This document shows positions 1-5,204 of a stretch of DNA of 8,044 nt, one piece after another (within the stretch, counting starts at the first letter, position 1; each line of letters starts with the position of its first letter). The translations under genes and the position numbers were made by a program. The DNA is from JACCUZ01 sp038246575 (GTDB taxonomy: Bacteria > Actinomycetota > Actinomycetes > JACCUZ01): contig JBBRVU010000185.1 of NCBI GenBank assembly GCA_038246575.1, positions 1 to 8,044 on the forward strand, given 5' to 3'. The notes under the pieces were generated by a model that did no database searches, was not told where the DNA came from, and was given only the letters and a program-made list of their open reading frames with translations.

Positions 1-1
1 C

Positions 2-463
2 GCCATCTGGCCGTTCTTCCGGCGCATCGTCGAGGCTGGCGAGACCTACGCCTACCCGACCGGGATGACCTCGGAGCTGGGCAGGTCGCTGTGGCTGGAG
101 TCGCCGCCGGGGCTGACGGTCGTCGCGACGGGCGGCGGGGACGGCGCGGTGCTCGGCTCGGCGAAGATGGGGCCGAACCGGCCGGGTCGCGGCTCGCACG
201 TGGCAACGGCCAGCTTCATGGTGGCCCCGGATCAGCAGGGGGCCGGTGTCGGCCGCGCGCTCGGGACCTACGCCGTGGAGTGGGCGCGGTCAGAGGGATA
301 CCGCGGCATCCAGTTCAACGCGGTGGTGGAGACGAACACGGGCGCCGTGCGCTTGTGGCAGTCCCTTGGCTTCGAGATCCTCGCCACGGTGCCGGAGGCT
401 TTCGACCATCGCGCGCTCGGGCTGGTCGGCCTGCACGTGATGTACCTGCATCTCGCGGACTAG
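2..463 (+). CDS. GNAT family N-acetyltransferase (5' end missing)
   Basis: This is a GCN5-related acetyltransferase, predicted to move an acetyl group from acetyl-CoA to an amine; the substrate cannot be told. The frame is open from base 2 and reads AIWPFFRRIVEAGETYAYP ahead of the first ATG at 65. That stretch is typical N-terminal sequence for this actinobacterial GNAT subgroup, so the ATG at 65 is internal and the true start lies left of the window, probably by only a dozen or so codons. The acetyl-CoA pyrophosphate-binding motif A is clear (VAPDQQGAGVGRAL, about bases 221-262). It is followed by the conserved FNAVVETNTGAVRLWQSLGF segment (motif B) and a C-terminal GLHVMYL strand. The gene ends in TAG at 461-463, overlapping the stop of the convergent GH13 gene. 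The family call is firm; the substrate is unknown. Confidence 0.9.
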   Translation, partial: AIWPFFRRIVEAGETYAYPTGMTSELGRSLWLESPPGLTVVATGGGDGAVLGSAKMGPNRPGRGSHVATASFMVAPDQQGAGVGRALGTYAVEWARSEGYRGIQFNAVVETNTGAVRLWQSLGFEILATVPEAFDHRALGLVGLHVMYLHLAD

Positions 464-2118
464 TGCGATGCGCTGCGGCGCAGCCTGATCCAGCGGTAGC
501 CCCAGCCGCGAAGCTCCAGCCCGTCGAGCTTCGCCGACAGCGCGGGGTAATCGGTGTCGCTGAAGATGTCCGACGGCTTGCCGGTCATGCCGTCGAGCCG
601 ACCGAGGTGAACCGTCACCGCCTCGTCGGCCAGGTTGTGCAGGAACAGCATCGTGCCCTCCGGGGCGTCGAACCGGTGGGCGAGCACCGACCGGGGCATC
701 GGCACGTCGACGACCGTGCAGGTGCCGACGCCGACCTCGGGGCACTCGCGCAGCGTGCGGATCATCCGCTCGAACCAGCTGAGCAGCGAGTCCGGGTCGC
801 GCTGCTGGTCGTGCACGTTCACCTGGCGTACGCCGTACGTCCCGCGCGCTGTCACCGGCCGCACCAACGCGTCCGGTGAGGCGGTGGAGAAGCCGCCGGA
901 GCGACCGCTCTCCCACTGCATCGGGGTCCTGATCGCGTCGCGGCCGGGCAGGGACAGGTCCTCGCCCATCCCGATCTCCTCGCCGTATCGGAGCACCGGG
1001 GTGCCGGGCGAGGTGAACTGCAGGGAGTACGCCAGCTCCATGTGCCGCCGGTCGCTGCGAAGCATGGGGGCCAGCCGGCGTCGGATGCCCCGGTCGAAGA
1101 GCCGCATGTCCTCCTTCGGGGCGAACGCGCGGAACACGTCGGCCTGCTGCTCCTTGGTCAGGCGGCTGAGGTCCAGCTCGTCGTGGTTGCGCAGGAACGT
1201 CACCCACTGCCCCATCGCCGGGATGGCCGGCTGGGCGCGCAGCCCCTCGATCATGGGCTCGGCATCGCGCCGGGCCAGCGCCAGCCACATCGTCGGGTTG
1301 AGCAGGAAGTTGAACATCATGTGCGCTCGGTCGTTCGGCCCGTCGGGGTGCCCGCCGAGATATTGCGGCACGAGCTCGGGCTCGACGTTGGCCTCGCAGA
1401 GCAGCACGGCATCGCCCTTGTGCCACTGCACGTCCTGGCGCCAGTCCTCGAGGATCGTGAAGTCCTTGGGCGCCGGGTTGACCCCGGGTGCGACCTCCTC
1501 GAGCACGAAGGGTGCCGCGTCGATGCGGAACCCCGAGGCGCCGAGCTGCAACCAGAAACCCATCACCTTCTTGATCTCTGCTCGGACGTCGTGGTTCGAC
1601 CAGTTCAGGTCCGGCTGGAACTCGTAGAAGCGGTGGTAGTACCAGGCCTTCGCCTTCTTGTGCCAGGTCCAGGTCTCGGTCTGCTCGCCGGGGAACACGA
1701 TGCCCTGCCTGCGGTCGCTCGGCTCGTCCTCGCTCCAGACATACCAGTCGCGGAACTCGGAGTCCGGGTCCTCGCAGGCAGCCCGGAACCACGGGTGCTG
1801 GTCCGACGTGTGGTTCACGACGAGGTCCAGCACGATGCGGATGCCGCGCTCGCGCGCCTCCAGCGCCAGCTCGGCGAAGTCACCGAGCGAGCCGAGCCGC
1901 GGGTCGACGCCGTAGTAGTCGGCGACGTCGTAGCCGTCGTCGCGGTTGGGTGTGGGGTGGATCGGGTTGAGCCAGAGGCAGGTGACCCCGAAGCGGGACA
2001 GGTAGTCCAATCGGCTGATCAGGCCGCGCAGGTCACCGCACCCGTCGCCATCGGAGTCCTGGAACGTGTCGACGTCGACGCAGTAGATGACGGCTTCCTT
2101 GTACCAGCGTTCTGACAT
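460..2118 (-). CDS. GH13 alpha-glucosidase family enzyme, trehalose-synthase-like
   Basis: A 552-residue cytosolic GH13 (alpha-amylase superfamily) enzyme with no signal peptide. All four catalytic regions are present: DLVVNH (98-103), GFRID with the nucleophile D200, LLCEAN with the acid/base E242, and FLRNHDEL with the stabiliser D313. The N-terminus (WYKEAVIY, DSDGDGCGDLRGL), the RDDGYDVADY segment and the IRRRLAPML / PVLRYGEEIGMG / RTPMQW stretches resemble trehalose synthase (TreS, maltose-trehalose interconversion) more than amylases. It has no fused maltokinase domain, and its C-terminal beta domain is short. Activity on maltose/trehalose or sucrose-like disaccharides is inference; oligo-1,6-glucosidase activity is possible. 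I chose ATG 2118 because GGGGAAG lies 10 nt upstream and MSERWYKEAV is the family N-terminus. A GTG at 2151 would add 11 unconserved residues. It is probably transcribed separately from the sulfur operon 108 nt upstream. Confidence 0.87.
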   Translation of the reverse strand: MSERWYKEAVIYCVDVDTFQDSDGDGCGDLRGLISRLDYLSRFGVTCLWLNPIHPTPNRDDGYDVADYYGVDPRLGSLGDFAELALEARERGIRIVLDLVVNHTSDQHPWFRAACEDPDSEFRDWYVWSEDEPSDRRQGIVFPGEQTETWTWHKKAKAWYYHRFYEFQPDLNWSNHDVRAEIKKVMGFWLQLGASGFRIDAAPFVLEEVAPGVNPAPKDFTILEDWRQDVQWHKGDAVLLCEANVEPELVPQYLGGHPDGPNDRAHMMFNFLLNPTMWLALARRDAEPMIEGLRAQPAIPAMGQWVTFLRNHDELDLSRLTKEQQADVFRAFAPKEDMRLFDRGIRRRLAPMLRSDRRHMELAYSLQFTSPGTPVLRYGEEIGMGEDLSLPGRDAIRTPMQWESGRSGGFSTASPDALVRPVTARGTYGVRQVNVHDQQRDPDSLLSWFERMIRTLRECPEVGVGTCTVVDVPMPRSVLAHRFDAPEGTMLFLHNLADEAVTVHLGRLDGMTGKPSDIFSDTDYPALSAKLDGLELRGWGYRWIRLRRSASH

Positions 2119-2128
2119 GACTCGGTGT

Positions 2129-2148
2129 CTTCCCCAGGAAGGACCTGG
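2129..2148 (-). promoter_or_regulatory. Ribosome binding site of the GH13 gene, abutted by a small hairpin
   Basis: On the minus strand GGGGAAG (2129-2135) lies 10 nt before the ATG at 2118 and decides the start. Immediately upstream, CCAGG and CCTGG (2144-2148 and 2134-2138) form a perfect 5-bp stem with a 5-nt loop that covers the first two bases of the Shine-Dalgarno sequence. It could slightly tune translation, but a stem this short is expected by chance in such GC-rich DNA. Confidence 0.35.
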
Positions 2149-2198
2149 CACACCAAGACAGCTCAGACGGATCCAGCACGGGCAGACCTGATGATCAG

Positions 2199-2218
2199 TC
2201 GCCCTCGTCGACGGGCGA
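2199..2218 (-). terminator. Candidate hairpin terminator after the sulfur operon
   Basis: TCGCCC (2199-2204) and GGGCGA (2213-2218) form a perfect 6-bp GC-rich stem with an 8-nt loop. It begins 8 nt after the stop codon of the radical SAM gene. No T-run follows on the minus strand, so it is not a classic intrinsic terminator, although actinobacteria often use stems without a U-tract. It would separate the sulfur operon from the GH13 gene. The 2119-2226 gap shows no promoter I can call with confidence. Confidence 0.3.
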
Positions 2219-2226
2219 GTCTGCGC

Positions 2227-3315
2227 TCAGGTGCAGCGGAAGACGGCGCGGCCCTGCGAGGAGCTCGCCTCCTGGACGGCGAGCACGTCCCGCATGACGT
2301 CGAGCACGTCGGACAGGGGCAGCGGCACCTCGGCGACCTTGAGGTGGCCGTTGGTGACCGCGACGGGGTGCCACCAGGCGCCGTCCACGGTGAGGGTCGG
2401 CTCGGGCTCGACCGTGTCGAGGCTGACGTGCACGCCCGCGTCGGCGAAGCCTTCCTCCGCCACCGGACGGATCAGCCGGTCGTCGCGGTCGATGCCGATG
2501 GCGTCGAGCTTGGTGTGCAGGTCTCCGACGTTCGCGGCGTCCGCGGGGGACAGCGTCGCCGCGATTCGTACCCGGAAACCGAGGTCACGGGCCAGCGCGA
2601 CGCCGGCGAGTGCCTTGGCGTGAGATCCCGTCCCGCGCTGCCGGTCGTGCAGCGCAGGACCGGCAGAGTCCAGGCTGACCTGCAACGTCACCGCCTCGCG
2701 GTCAAGGCTGTCGAGCACGGCCCGGCGCGCGCCCTTGTCGTACACCATGGCGTTGGTCAGGACCGTCACCGGCACCTGCGCGCTGGTGCGCGCGAGCAGC
2801 TCGCCGAGCTCGGGGTGCAGGAACGGCTCGCCGCCGGTGACGAGCAGCTCACGACCGCCCTGGGCGACGAACTCGCGGGTGGCGGCCTCGGCCAGCCCGA
2901 CCGGCATCAGCCGGGCCGCGGCCTTGGGAGACGACGCCGCGCAGCAGTACGTGCAGGACAGGTTGCAGTGGAAGTTGGAGTACAGCCACAGCCGGCTCCC
3001 GAGCGGTGCGGCCGCCCCCTCGGTGAACGTCACCGCCTGCTTCACCGCTGGTGTCCCGCGGCGGATCGACAGGTGCCACGGGCCGGACCCGGCACCGGAG
3101 TCGGCGACGTCGAGCAGGTCGTGCTTGGCCAGCCGCGCCCACGCGGGCAGGTCGGCGAGCACCGAGCGCTCCCGCGTGTGCAGCAGCAGGATCTCGCCCG
3201 GCTCGATCTTGCGCATGGCGGAGGTGATGGACAGCAGCAGGCCGCTGCCGCAGTCCATGTCGCCGCCGTCGAACTCGGCAGCCGGGGGTGCCAGGCCCCC
3301 GGCCGGCGCGGTCAT
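2227..3315 (-). CDS. TusA-like domain fused to radical SAM enzyme
   Basis: A 362-residue two-domain protein. Residues about 13-85 form a TusA-like sulfur-carrier domain: GGDMDCG holds the presumed sulfur-carrying Cys22, and ADLPAWARLAKHDLL (54-68) matches the TusA C-terminal signature. Residues about 105-310 are a radical SAM core. CNLSCTYC supplies C117, C121 and C124 for the 4Fe-4S cluster, followed at once by an extra C125. GGEP (161-164) binds S-adenosylmethionine, and VSLDS (213-217) and a strand/helix pattern follow. The C-terminal third has no cysteine cluster, so no auxiliary SPASM cluster is expected; a DGAWWHPV segment sits where SPASM proteins usually read DGxxxPC. A lone Cys361 is the penultimate residue. 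The ATG at 3315 lies 2 nt after the DsrE stop, suggesting translational coupling. It is the last gene of the sulfur operon. Substrate unknown; peptide or cofactor modification and sulfur insertion are all possible. Confidence 0.9.
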   Translation of the reverse strand: MTAPAGGLAPPAAEFDGGDMDCGSGLLLSITSAMRKIEPGEILLLHTRERSVLADLPAWARLAKHDLLDVADSGAGSGPWHLSIRRGTPAVKQAVTFTEGAAAPLGSRLWLYSNFHCNLSCTYCCAASSPKAAARLMPVGLAEAATREFVAQGGRELLVTGGEPFLHPELGELLARTSAQVPVTVLTNAMVYDKGARRAVLDSLDREAVTLQVSLDSAGPALHDRQRGTGSHAKALAGVALARDLGFRVRIAATLSPADAANVGDLHTKLDAIGIDRDDRLIRPVAEEGFADAGVHVSLDTVEPEPTLTVDGAWWHPVAVTNGHLKVAEVPLPLSDVLDVMRDVLAVQEASSSQGRAVFRCT

Positions 3316-3317
3316 CC

Positions 3318-3677
3318 TCAGAAGGACAGCGAGGCGGCGCCGTCGGCCAGAAGCGCGATCAGGGTGGCGCCGCCGACGATGCTTGCTCCGTCGATGATGT
3401 CGCTCTCGCCGATGTCGCGCTTCTTCGCGCACGGGCTGCAGACGAGGAAGGTGCCGCCGGCGTCGACGTACGCCGACACGAGCTCGGCCATCGGTGCGAA
3501 GCCCTCCTCGTGCAGCTCGGCGGCGACGCCCTTCTTCGCGAGCCGGGTGCCCTCCGAGGAGAGGAAGACCGTCGTGGTCTGGTCCGAGGCGGCGGACGCG
3601 CCGGCCACGACCATGGCGACGCTGGTGCGGTCGACGTCGTCGACGGAGTGGGTCAGGTTGATCACGAGGCCGTTCAT
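3318..3677 (-). CDS. DsrE-like sulfur-relay protein with CxxC motif
   Basis: A small soluble cytosolic protein of 119 residues with the DsrE/DsrF-like fold pattern: an N-terminal strand (GLVINLTHSVDD), a helix beginning at the DRTSVAM segment, a strand TTVFLS, then a helix region and a second strand ending FLVCSPCAKKRDI. Cys80 and Cys83 form a CxxC at the end of that strand, where DsrE-family proteins carry the persulfide-accepting cysteine. Related proteins swap sulfane sulfur or thiosulfonate with TusA; that partner is encoded directly upstream. The C-terminus GASIVGGATLIALLADGA is also typical of this branch. The ATG at 3677 has AAGGA (3688-3692) 10 nt upstream. Chemistry on the cysteines is inferred; a redox role without sulfur transfer is the alternative. 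Confidence 0.87.
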   Translation of the reverse strand: MNGLVINLTHSVDDVDRTSVAMVVAGASAASDQTTTVFLSSEGTRLAKKGVAAELHEEGFAPMAELVSAYVDAGGTFLVCSPCAKKRDIGESDIIDGASIVGGATLIALLADGAASLSF

Positions 3678-3687
3678 GACAGGGGCG

Positions 3688-3692
3688 TCCTT
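3688..3692 (-). promoter_or_regulatory. Ribosome binding site of the DsrE gene inside the TusA stop
   Basis: The minus strand reads TAAGGA: the TAA stop of the TusA-like gene (3691-3693) shares bases with the AAGGA Shine-Dalgarno sequence of the DsrE gene. It lies 10 nt before that gene's ATG. This supports both the start choice and a single coupled transcript. Confidence 0.6.
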
Positions 3693-4002
3693 ACTGGGAG
3701 GAGGAGGTGTGCAGCCGCCACGGGTCCCGAGCCTGGGTGGTCAGGGATGTGGCGGAGGTCTGGATGTCGTAGAACGCGCGGGTGTCGTCAGCGTTCCCGT
3801 GACCGAGGTAGCGGTGCCCAGTGAGGTGGCACCAGGCGGGGATGTCGTAGATCGCGGCGGGGTCGGTGGCGATGAGCCGGACGGTCGAGCCCCCGTCGAG
3901 CGTCCGCAGTCGCGCGGCCAGCACGAGCAGCAGCTCGCCGCAGGCCCGGTCGCCGCCGTCGATCACGGTGGCGACGTCTCGGGTGCCCGCATCGTCGCTC
4001 AA
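3691..4002 (-). CDS. TusA-like sulfur carrier protein
   Basis: A 103-residue cytosolic protein of the TusA/SirA family, which carries sulfur as a cysteine persulfide or thiosulfonate. VIDGGDRACGELLL (13-26) holds the presumed active Cys21. The VRLIATDPAAIYDIPAWCHLTGH region (41-63) is the family's core strand plus the DIPAW..xxGH signature. Classic TusA has Cys-Pro at the active site; here it is Cys-Gly, as in the TusA-like domain fused to the radical SAM enzyme in the same operon. Cys58 is a second candidate thiol. The start is TTG at 4002, overlapping the upstream DoxD stop in the sequence TTGA. A GTG at 3966 would be shorter and lose the overlap, so TTG is preferred. Family confident, physiological partner inferred from neighbours. 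Confidence 0.85.
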   Translation of the reverse strand: MSDDAGTRDVATVIDGGDRACGELLLVLAARLRTLDGGSTVRLIATDPAAIYDIPAWCHLTGHRYLGHGNADDTRAFYDIQTSATSLTTQARDPWRLHTSSSQ

Positions 4003-4988
4003 GCCGTGCGCCCGTCAGCCCCGACGACACCGCGGGCGGACCGGTCGCCGTCCGGAGGCGTCGTCCGAGAACGTGCCACCAGCTCACGTGCGGTCACGCC
4101 GCTCACGACCGCGGCGCACAGGAAGAAGGCGGCCGTGGTGTTGGAGCCACCGAGCAGGACGTCGGCCCGGCTGAGCTGGGCGTAGAGCGACAGGGCCGCG
4201 AGCACGGCCAGCGCAGTCGCGGCCCACGCCAGCAGCGGCTGGCGCAGAGCTGCGGCGGTGAGCATGAGCACGGCGACGACGAGCAGGACCAGCGCGCCGA
4301 TCAGGTTGTAGCTGCCCAGCGACACCGAGAACTTCGGGCCGCCGATGGTCGCCCCGCTGGACTTCGTCGCAGCGTCGCCGATGCTGATCGCCAGCGCCCA
4401 GACCGCCGTCAGGGCCATCACCACGCCCCACCCGCCGAGCAGCTTCCGGGCCGGGCCGGCACCTGCACCCTCGGCGGCCGCGCTGCGTACGTCGTCGACC
4501 GCTGCGACCCGACCGGCCGCGGTGAACAGCAGCGCGACGTGGATGCCGATCATCATCCAGTACGACCAGGGCCACTCGCCCGGCGTGTTCGCCACCGACA
4601 GCCCGATGGCGAGTGACTGGACGACACCGAGCAGGGCGGCGAGGCGCACGGCGGTGCCGGTCAGGAGCAGCACCGCGAGGGCGGTCTCGGCGACGAGCAC
4701 GGTCCAGCCGAACGCGGTGAAGTTGGGCAGCACCAGGTGCTCGACCACCCAGCTGTACGGCGCCAGCACCGGGTGGTCCACGGCGTCCTTGGTGAAGCCG
4801 AACAGCCCCTTGCCCTTGTTCTGGCCGAAGTCCGGCGGCCGCTTCCAGACGATGTTGTAGAGCCACAGCAACCCGACCACGATCCGCAGCGCGGCCAGGG
4901 CGACGGCGCTCGCTCGCGGCGGAGTGTCGACGGCCGGGCGGAGCAGGCCGCTCACAGCGCTGGAGACGGAGTCTCGGGCTCCTGCCAT
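3999..4988 (-). CDS. DoxD/DoxX family membrane protein (thiosulfate:quinone oxidoreductase-like)
   Basis: A 329-residue integral membrane protein. Its first half is DoxX/DoxD-like, with hydrophobic segments at about 28-47, 94-111, 114-133 and 141-158. It carries ALRIVVGLLWLYNIVWKRPPDFG (33-55) and EWPWSYWMMIGIHVALL (138-154), stretches I associate with actinobacterial DoxD-type proteins. After a soluble loop (about 159-182), the second half has roughly four more membrane segments (184-204, 227-248, 252-271, 284-302). In archaea DoxD pairs with DoxA as thiosulfate:quinone oxidoreductase; no separate DoxA is visible here, so that activity is only suggested. The ATG at 4988 has AGGAAGG 10 nt upstream. 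It is the first gene of the operon, feeding directly into the TusA-like gene by a 4-nt overlap. A generic DoxX redox membrane role is the alternative. Confidence 0.83.
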   Translation of the reverse strand: MAGARDSVSSAVSGLLRPAVDTPPRASAVALAALRIVVGLLWLYNIVWKRPPDFGQNKGKGLFGFTKDAVDHPVLAPYSWVVEHLVLPNFTAFGWTVLVAETALAVLLLTGTAVRLAALLGVVQSLAIGLSVANTPGEWPWSYWMMIGIHVALLFTAAGRVAAVDDVRSAAAEGAGAGPARKLLGGWGVVMALTAVWALAISIGDAATKSSGATIGGPKFSVSLGSYNLIGALVLLVVAVLMLTAAALRQPLLAWAATALAVLAALSLYAQLSRADVLLGGSNTTAAFFLCAAVVSGVTARELVARSRTTPPDGDRSARGVVGADGRTA

Positions 4989-4998
4989 CGTGGACGCA

Positions 4999-5005
4999 CC
5001 TTCCT
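4999..5005 (-). promoter_or_regulatory. Ribosome binding site of the DoxD-like gene
   Basis: AGGAAGG on the minus strand ends 10 nt before the ATG at 4988. It is the strongest Shine-Dalgarno sequence in the operon and rules in this start over a TTG at 5051, which would add 21 unconserved residues. Confidence 0.65.
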
Positions 5006-5018
5006 GGACGGGGTCGCG

Positions 5019-5033
5019 CACGGCACAGCCGTG
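5019..5033 (-). repeat. Small inverted repeat in the operon leader
   Basis: CACGGC (5019-5024) and GCCGTG (5028-5033) form a perfect 6-bp inverted repeat with a 3-nt spacer, 14 nt upstream of the Shine-Dalgarno sequence of the DoxD-like gene. It may be an mRNA hairpin in the leader or an operator half of the control region. Alone it is weak evidence. Confidence 0.3.
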
Positions 5034-5046
5034 GCAGATACGACCA

Positions 5047-5072
5047 GACAACCCGGTTCCGACCGGCTTGTC
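5047..5072. promoter_or_regulatory. 26-bp near-perfect palindrome, candidate operator of the sulfur operon
   Basis: GACAACCCGGT (5047-5057) and ACCGGCTTGTC (5062-5072) pair at 10 of 11 positions around a 4-nt centre. The size and symmetry suit a dimeric repressor such as a TetR, ArsR or GntR-type regulator, or a stable leader hairpin. It lies about 60-85 nt before the DoxD-like start and is the strongest symmetry element I found in the window. No regulator gene is next to it, so the binding protein is unknown. Confidence 0.5.
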
Positions 5073-5087
5073 TTCCCCCAGGCGCCG

Positions 5088-5106
5088 CCGTAAGCACCCC
5101 GTAAGC
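5088..5106 (-). promoter_or_regulatory. 8-bp direct repeat on an 11-bp period, candidate activator site
   Basis: GCTTACGG occurs twice on the minus strand (5099-5106 and 5088-5095), start to start 11 bp. That is one helical turn, the arrangement bound by OmpR/PhoB-type response regulators. It lies just upstream of the 26-bp palindrome, on the promoter side of the operon. I could not identify convincing -35 and -10 boxes at the expected distance, so the function is tentative. Confidence 0.35.
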
Positions 5107-5180
5107 GCTGCCGCCGGCTCTGCCGCGCTCAGGCGGCCCCCCGGTTGGCGGAGCTGCGTACCGATAACCGTGTCGTACCC

Positions 5181-5193
5181 CCGCCGACGGCGG
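5181..5193 (-). terminator. Candidate hairpin after the unknown gene at 5205-5939
   Basis: CCGCC (5181-5185) and GGCGG (5189-5193) form a perfect 5-bp stem with a 3-nt loop, 11 nt beyond the stop codon. No T-run follows. It may end the upstream transcript before the sulfur operon's control region, but such short GC stems are common in this DNA. Confidence 0.25.
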
Positions 5194-5204
5194 ATGGATG
5201 TGCC

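Noticed and set aside
290..1792. A 500-codon minus-strand frame overlapping the GH13 and GNAT genes
   Set aside because: It is a shifted frame of the GH13 coding sequence, with Arg/Pro/Ala-rich translation and no recognisable motif.
3316..3432. N-terminal extension of the radical SAM gene by 39 residues
   Set aside because: The added residues are Arg/His-rich shadow sequence overlapping the DsrE coding region; the ATG at 3315 directly precedes the TusA-like domain.
2125..4185. A 686-codon open frame on the plus strand opposite the sulfur operon
   Set aside because: It lies antisense to four well-supported genes, has Arg/Gly/Ala-rich low-complexity sequence without domains, and is what high third-position GC produces on the opposite strand.
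5035..5040. TATCTG as a -10 box for the sulfur operon
   Set aside because: No acceptable -35 lies 16-18 nt upstream on the minus strand, and no ECF-type GGAAC/CGTC pair has the right spacing, so I do not call a promoter.
4989..5051. Upstream TTG start for the DoxD-like gene, adding a CHGC-containing leader
   Set aside because: The CHGC looks heme- or metal-like, but this stretch lacks a Shine-Dalgarno site at the TTG, runs into the palindrome, and is displaced by a strong AGGAAGG before ATG 4988.
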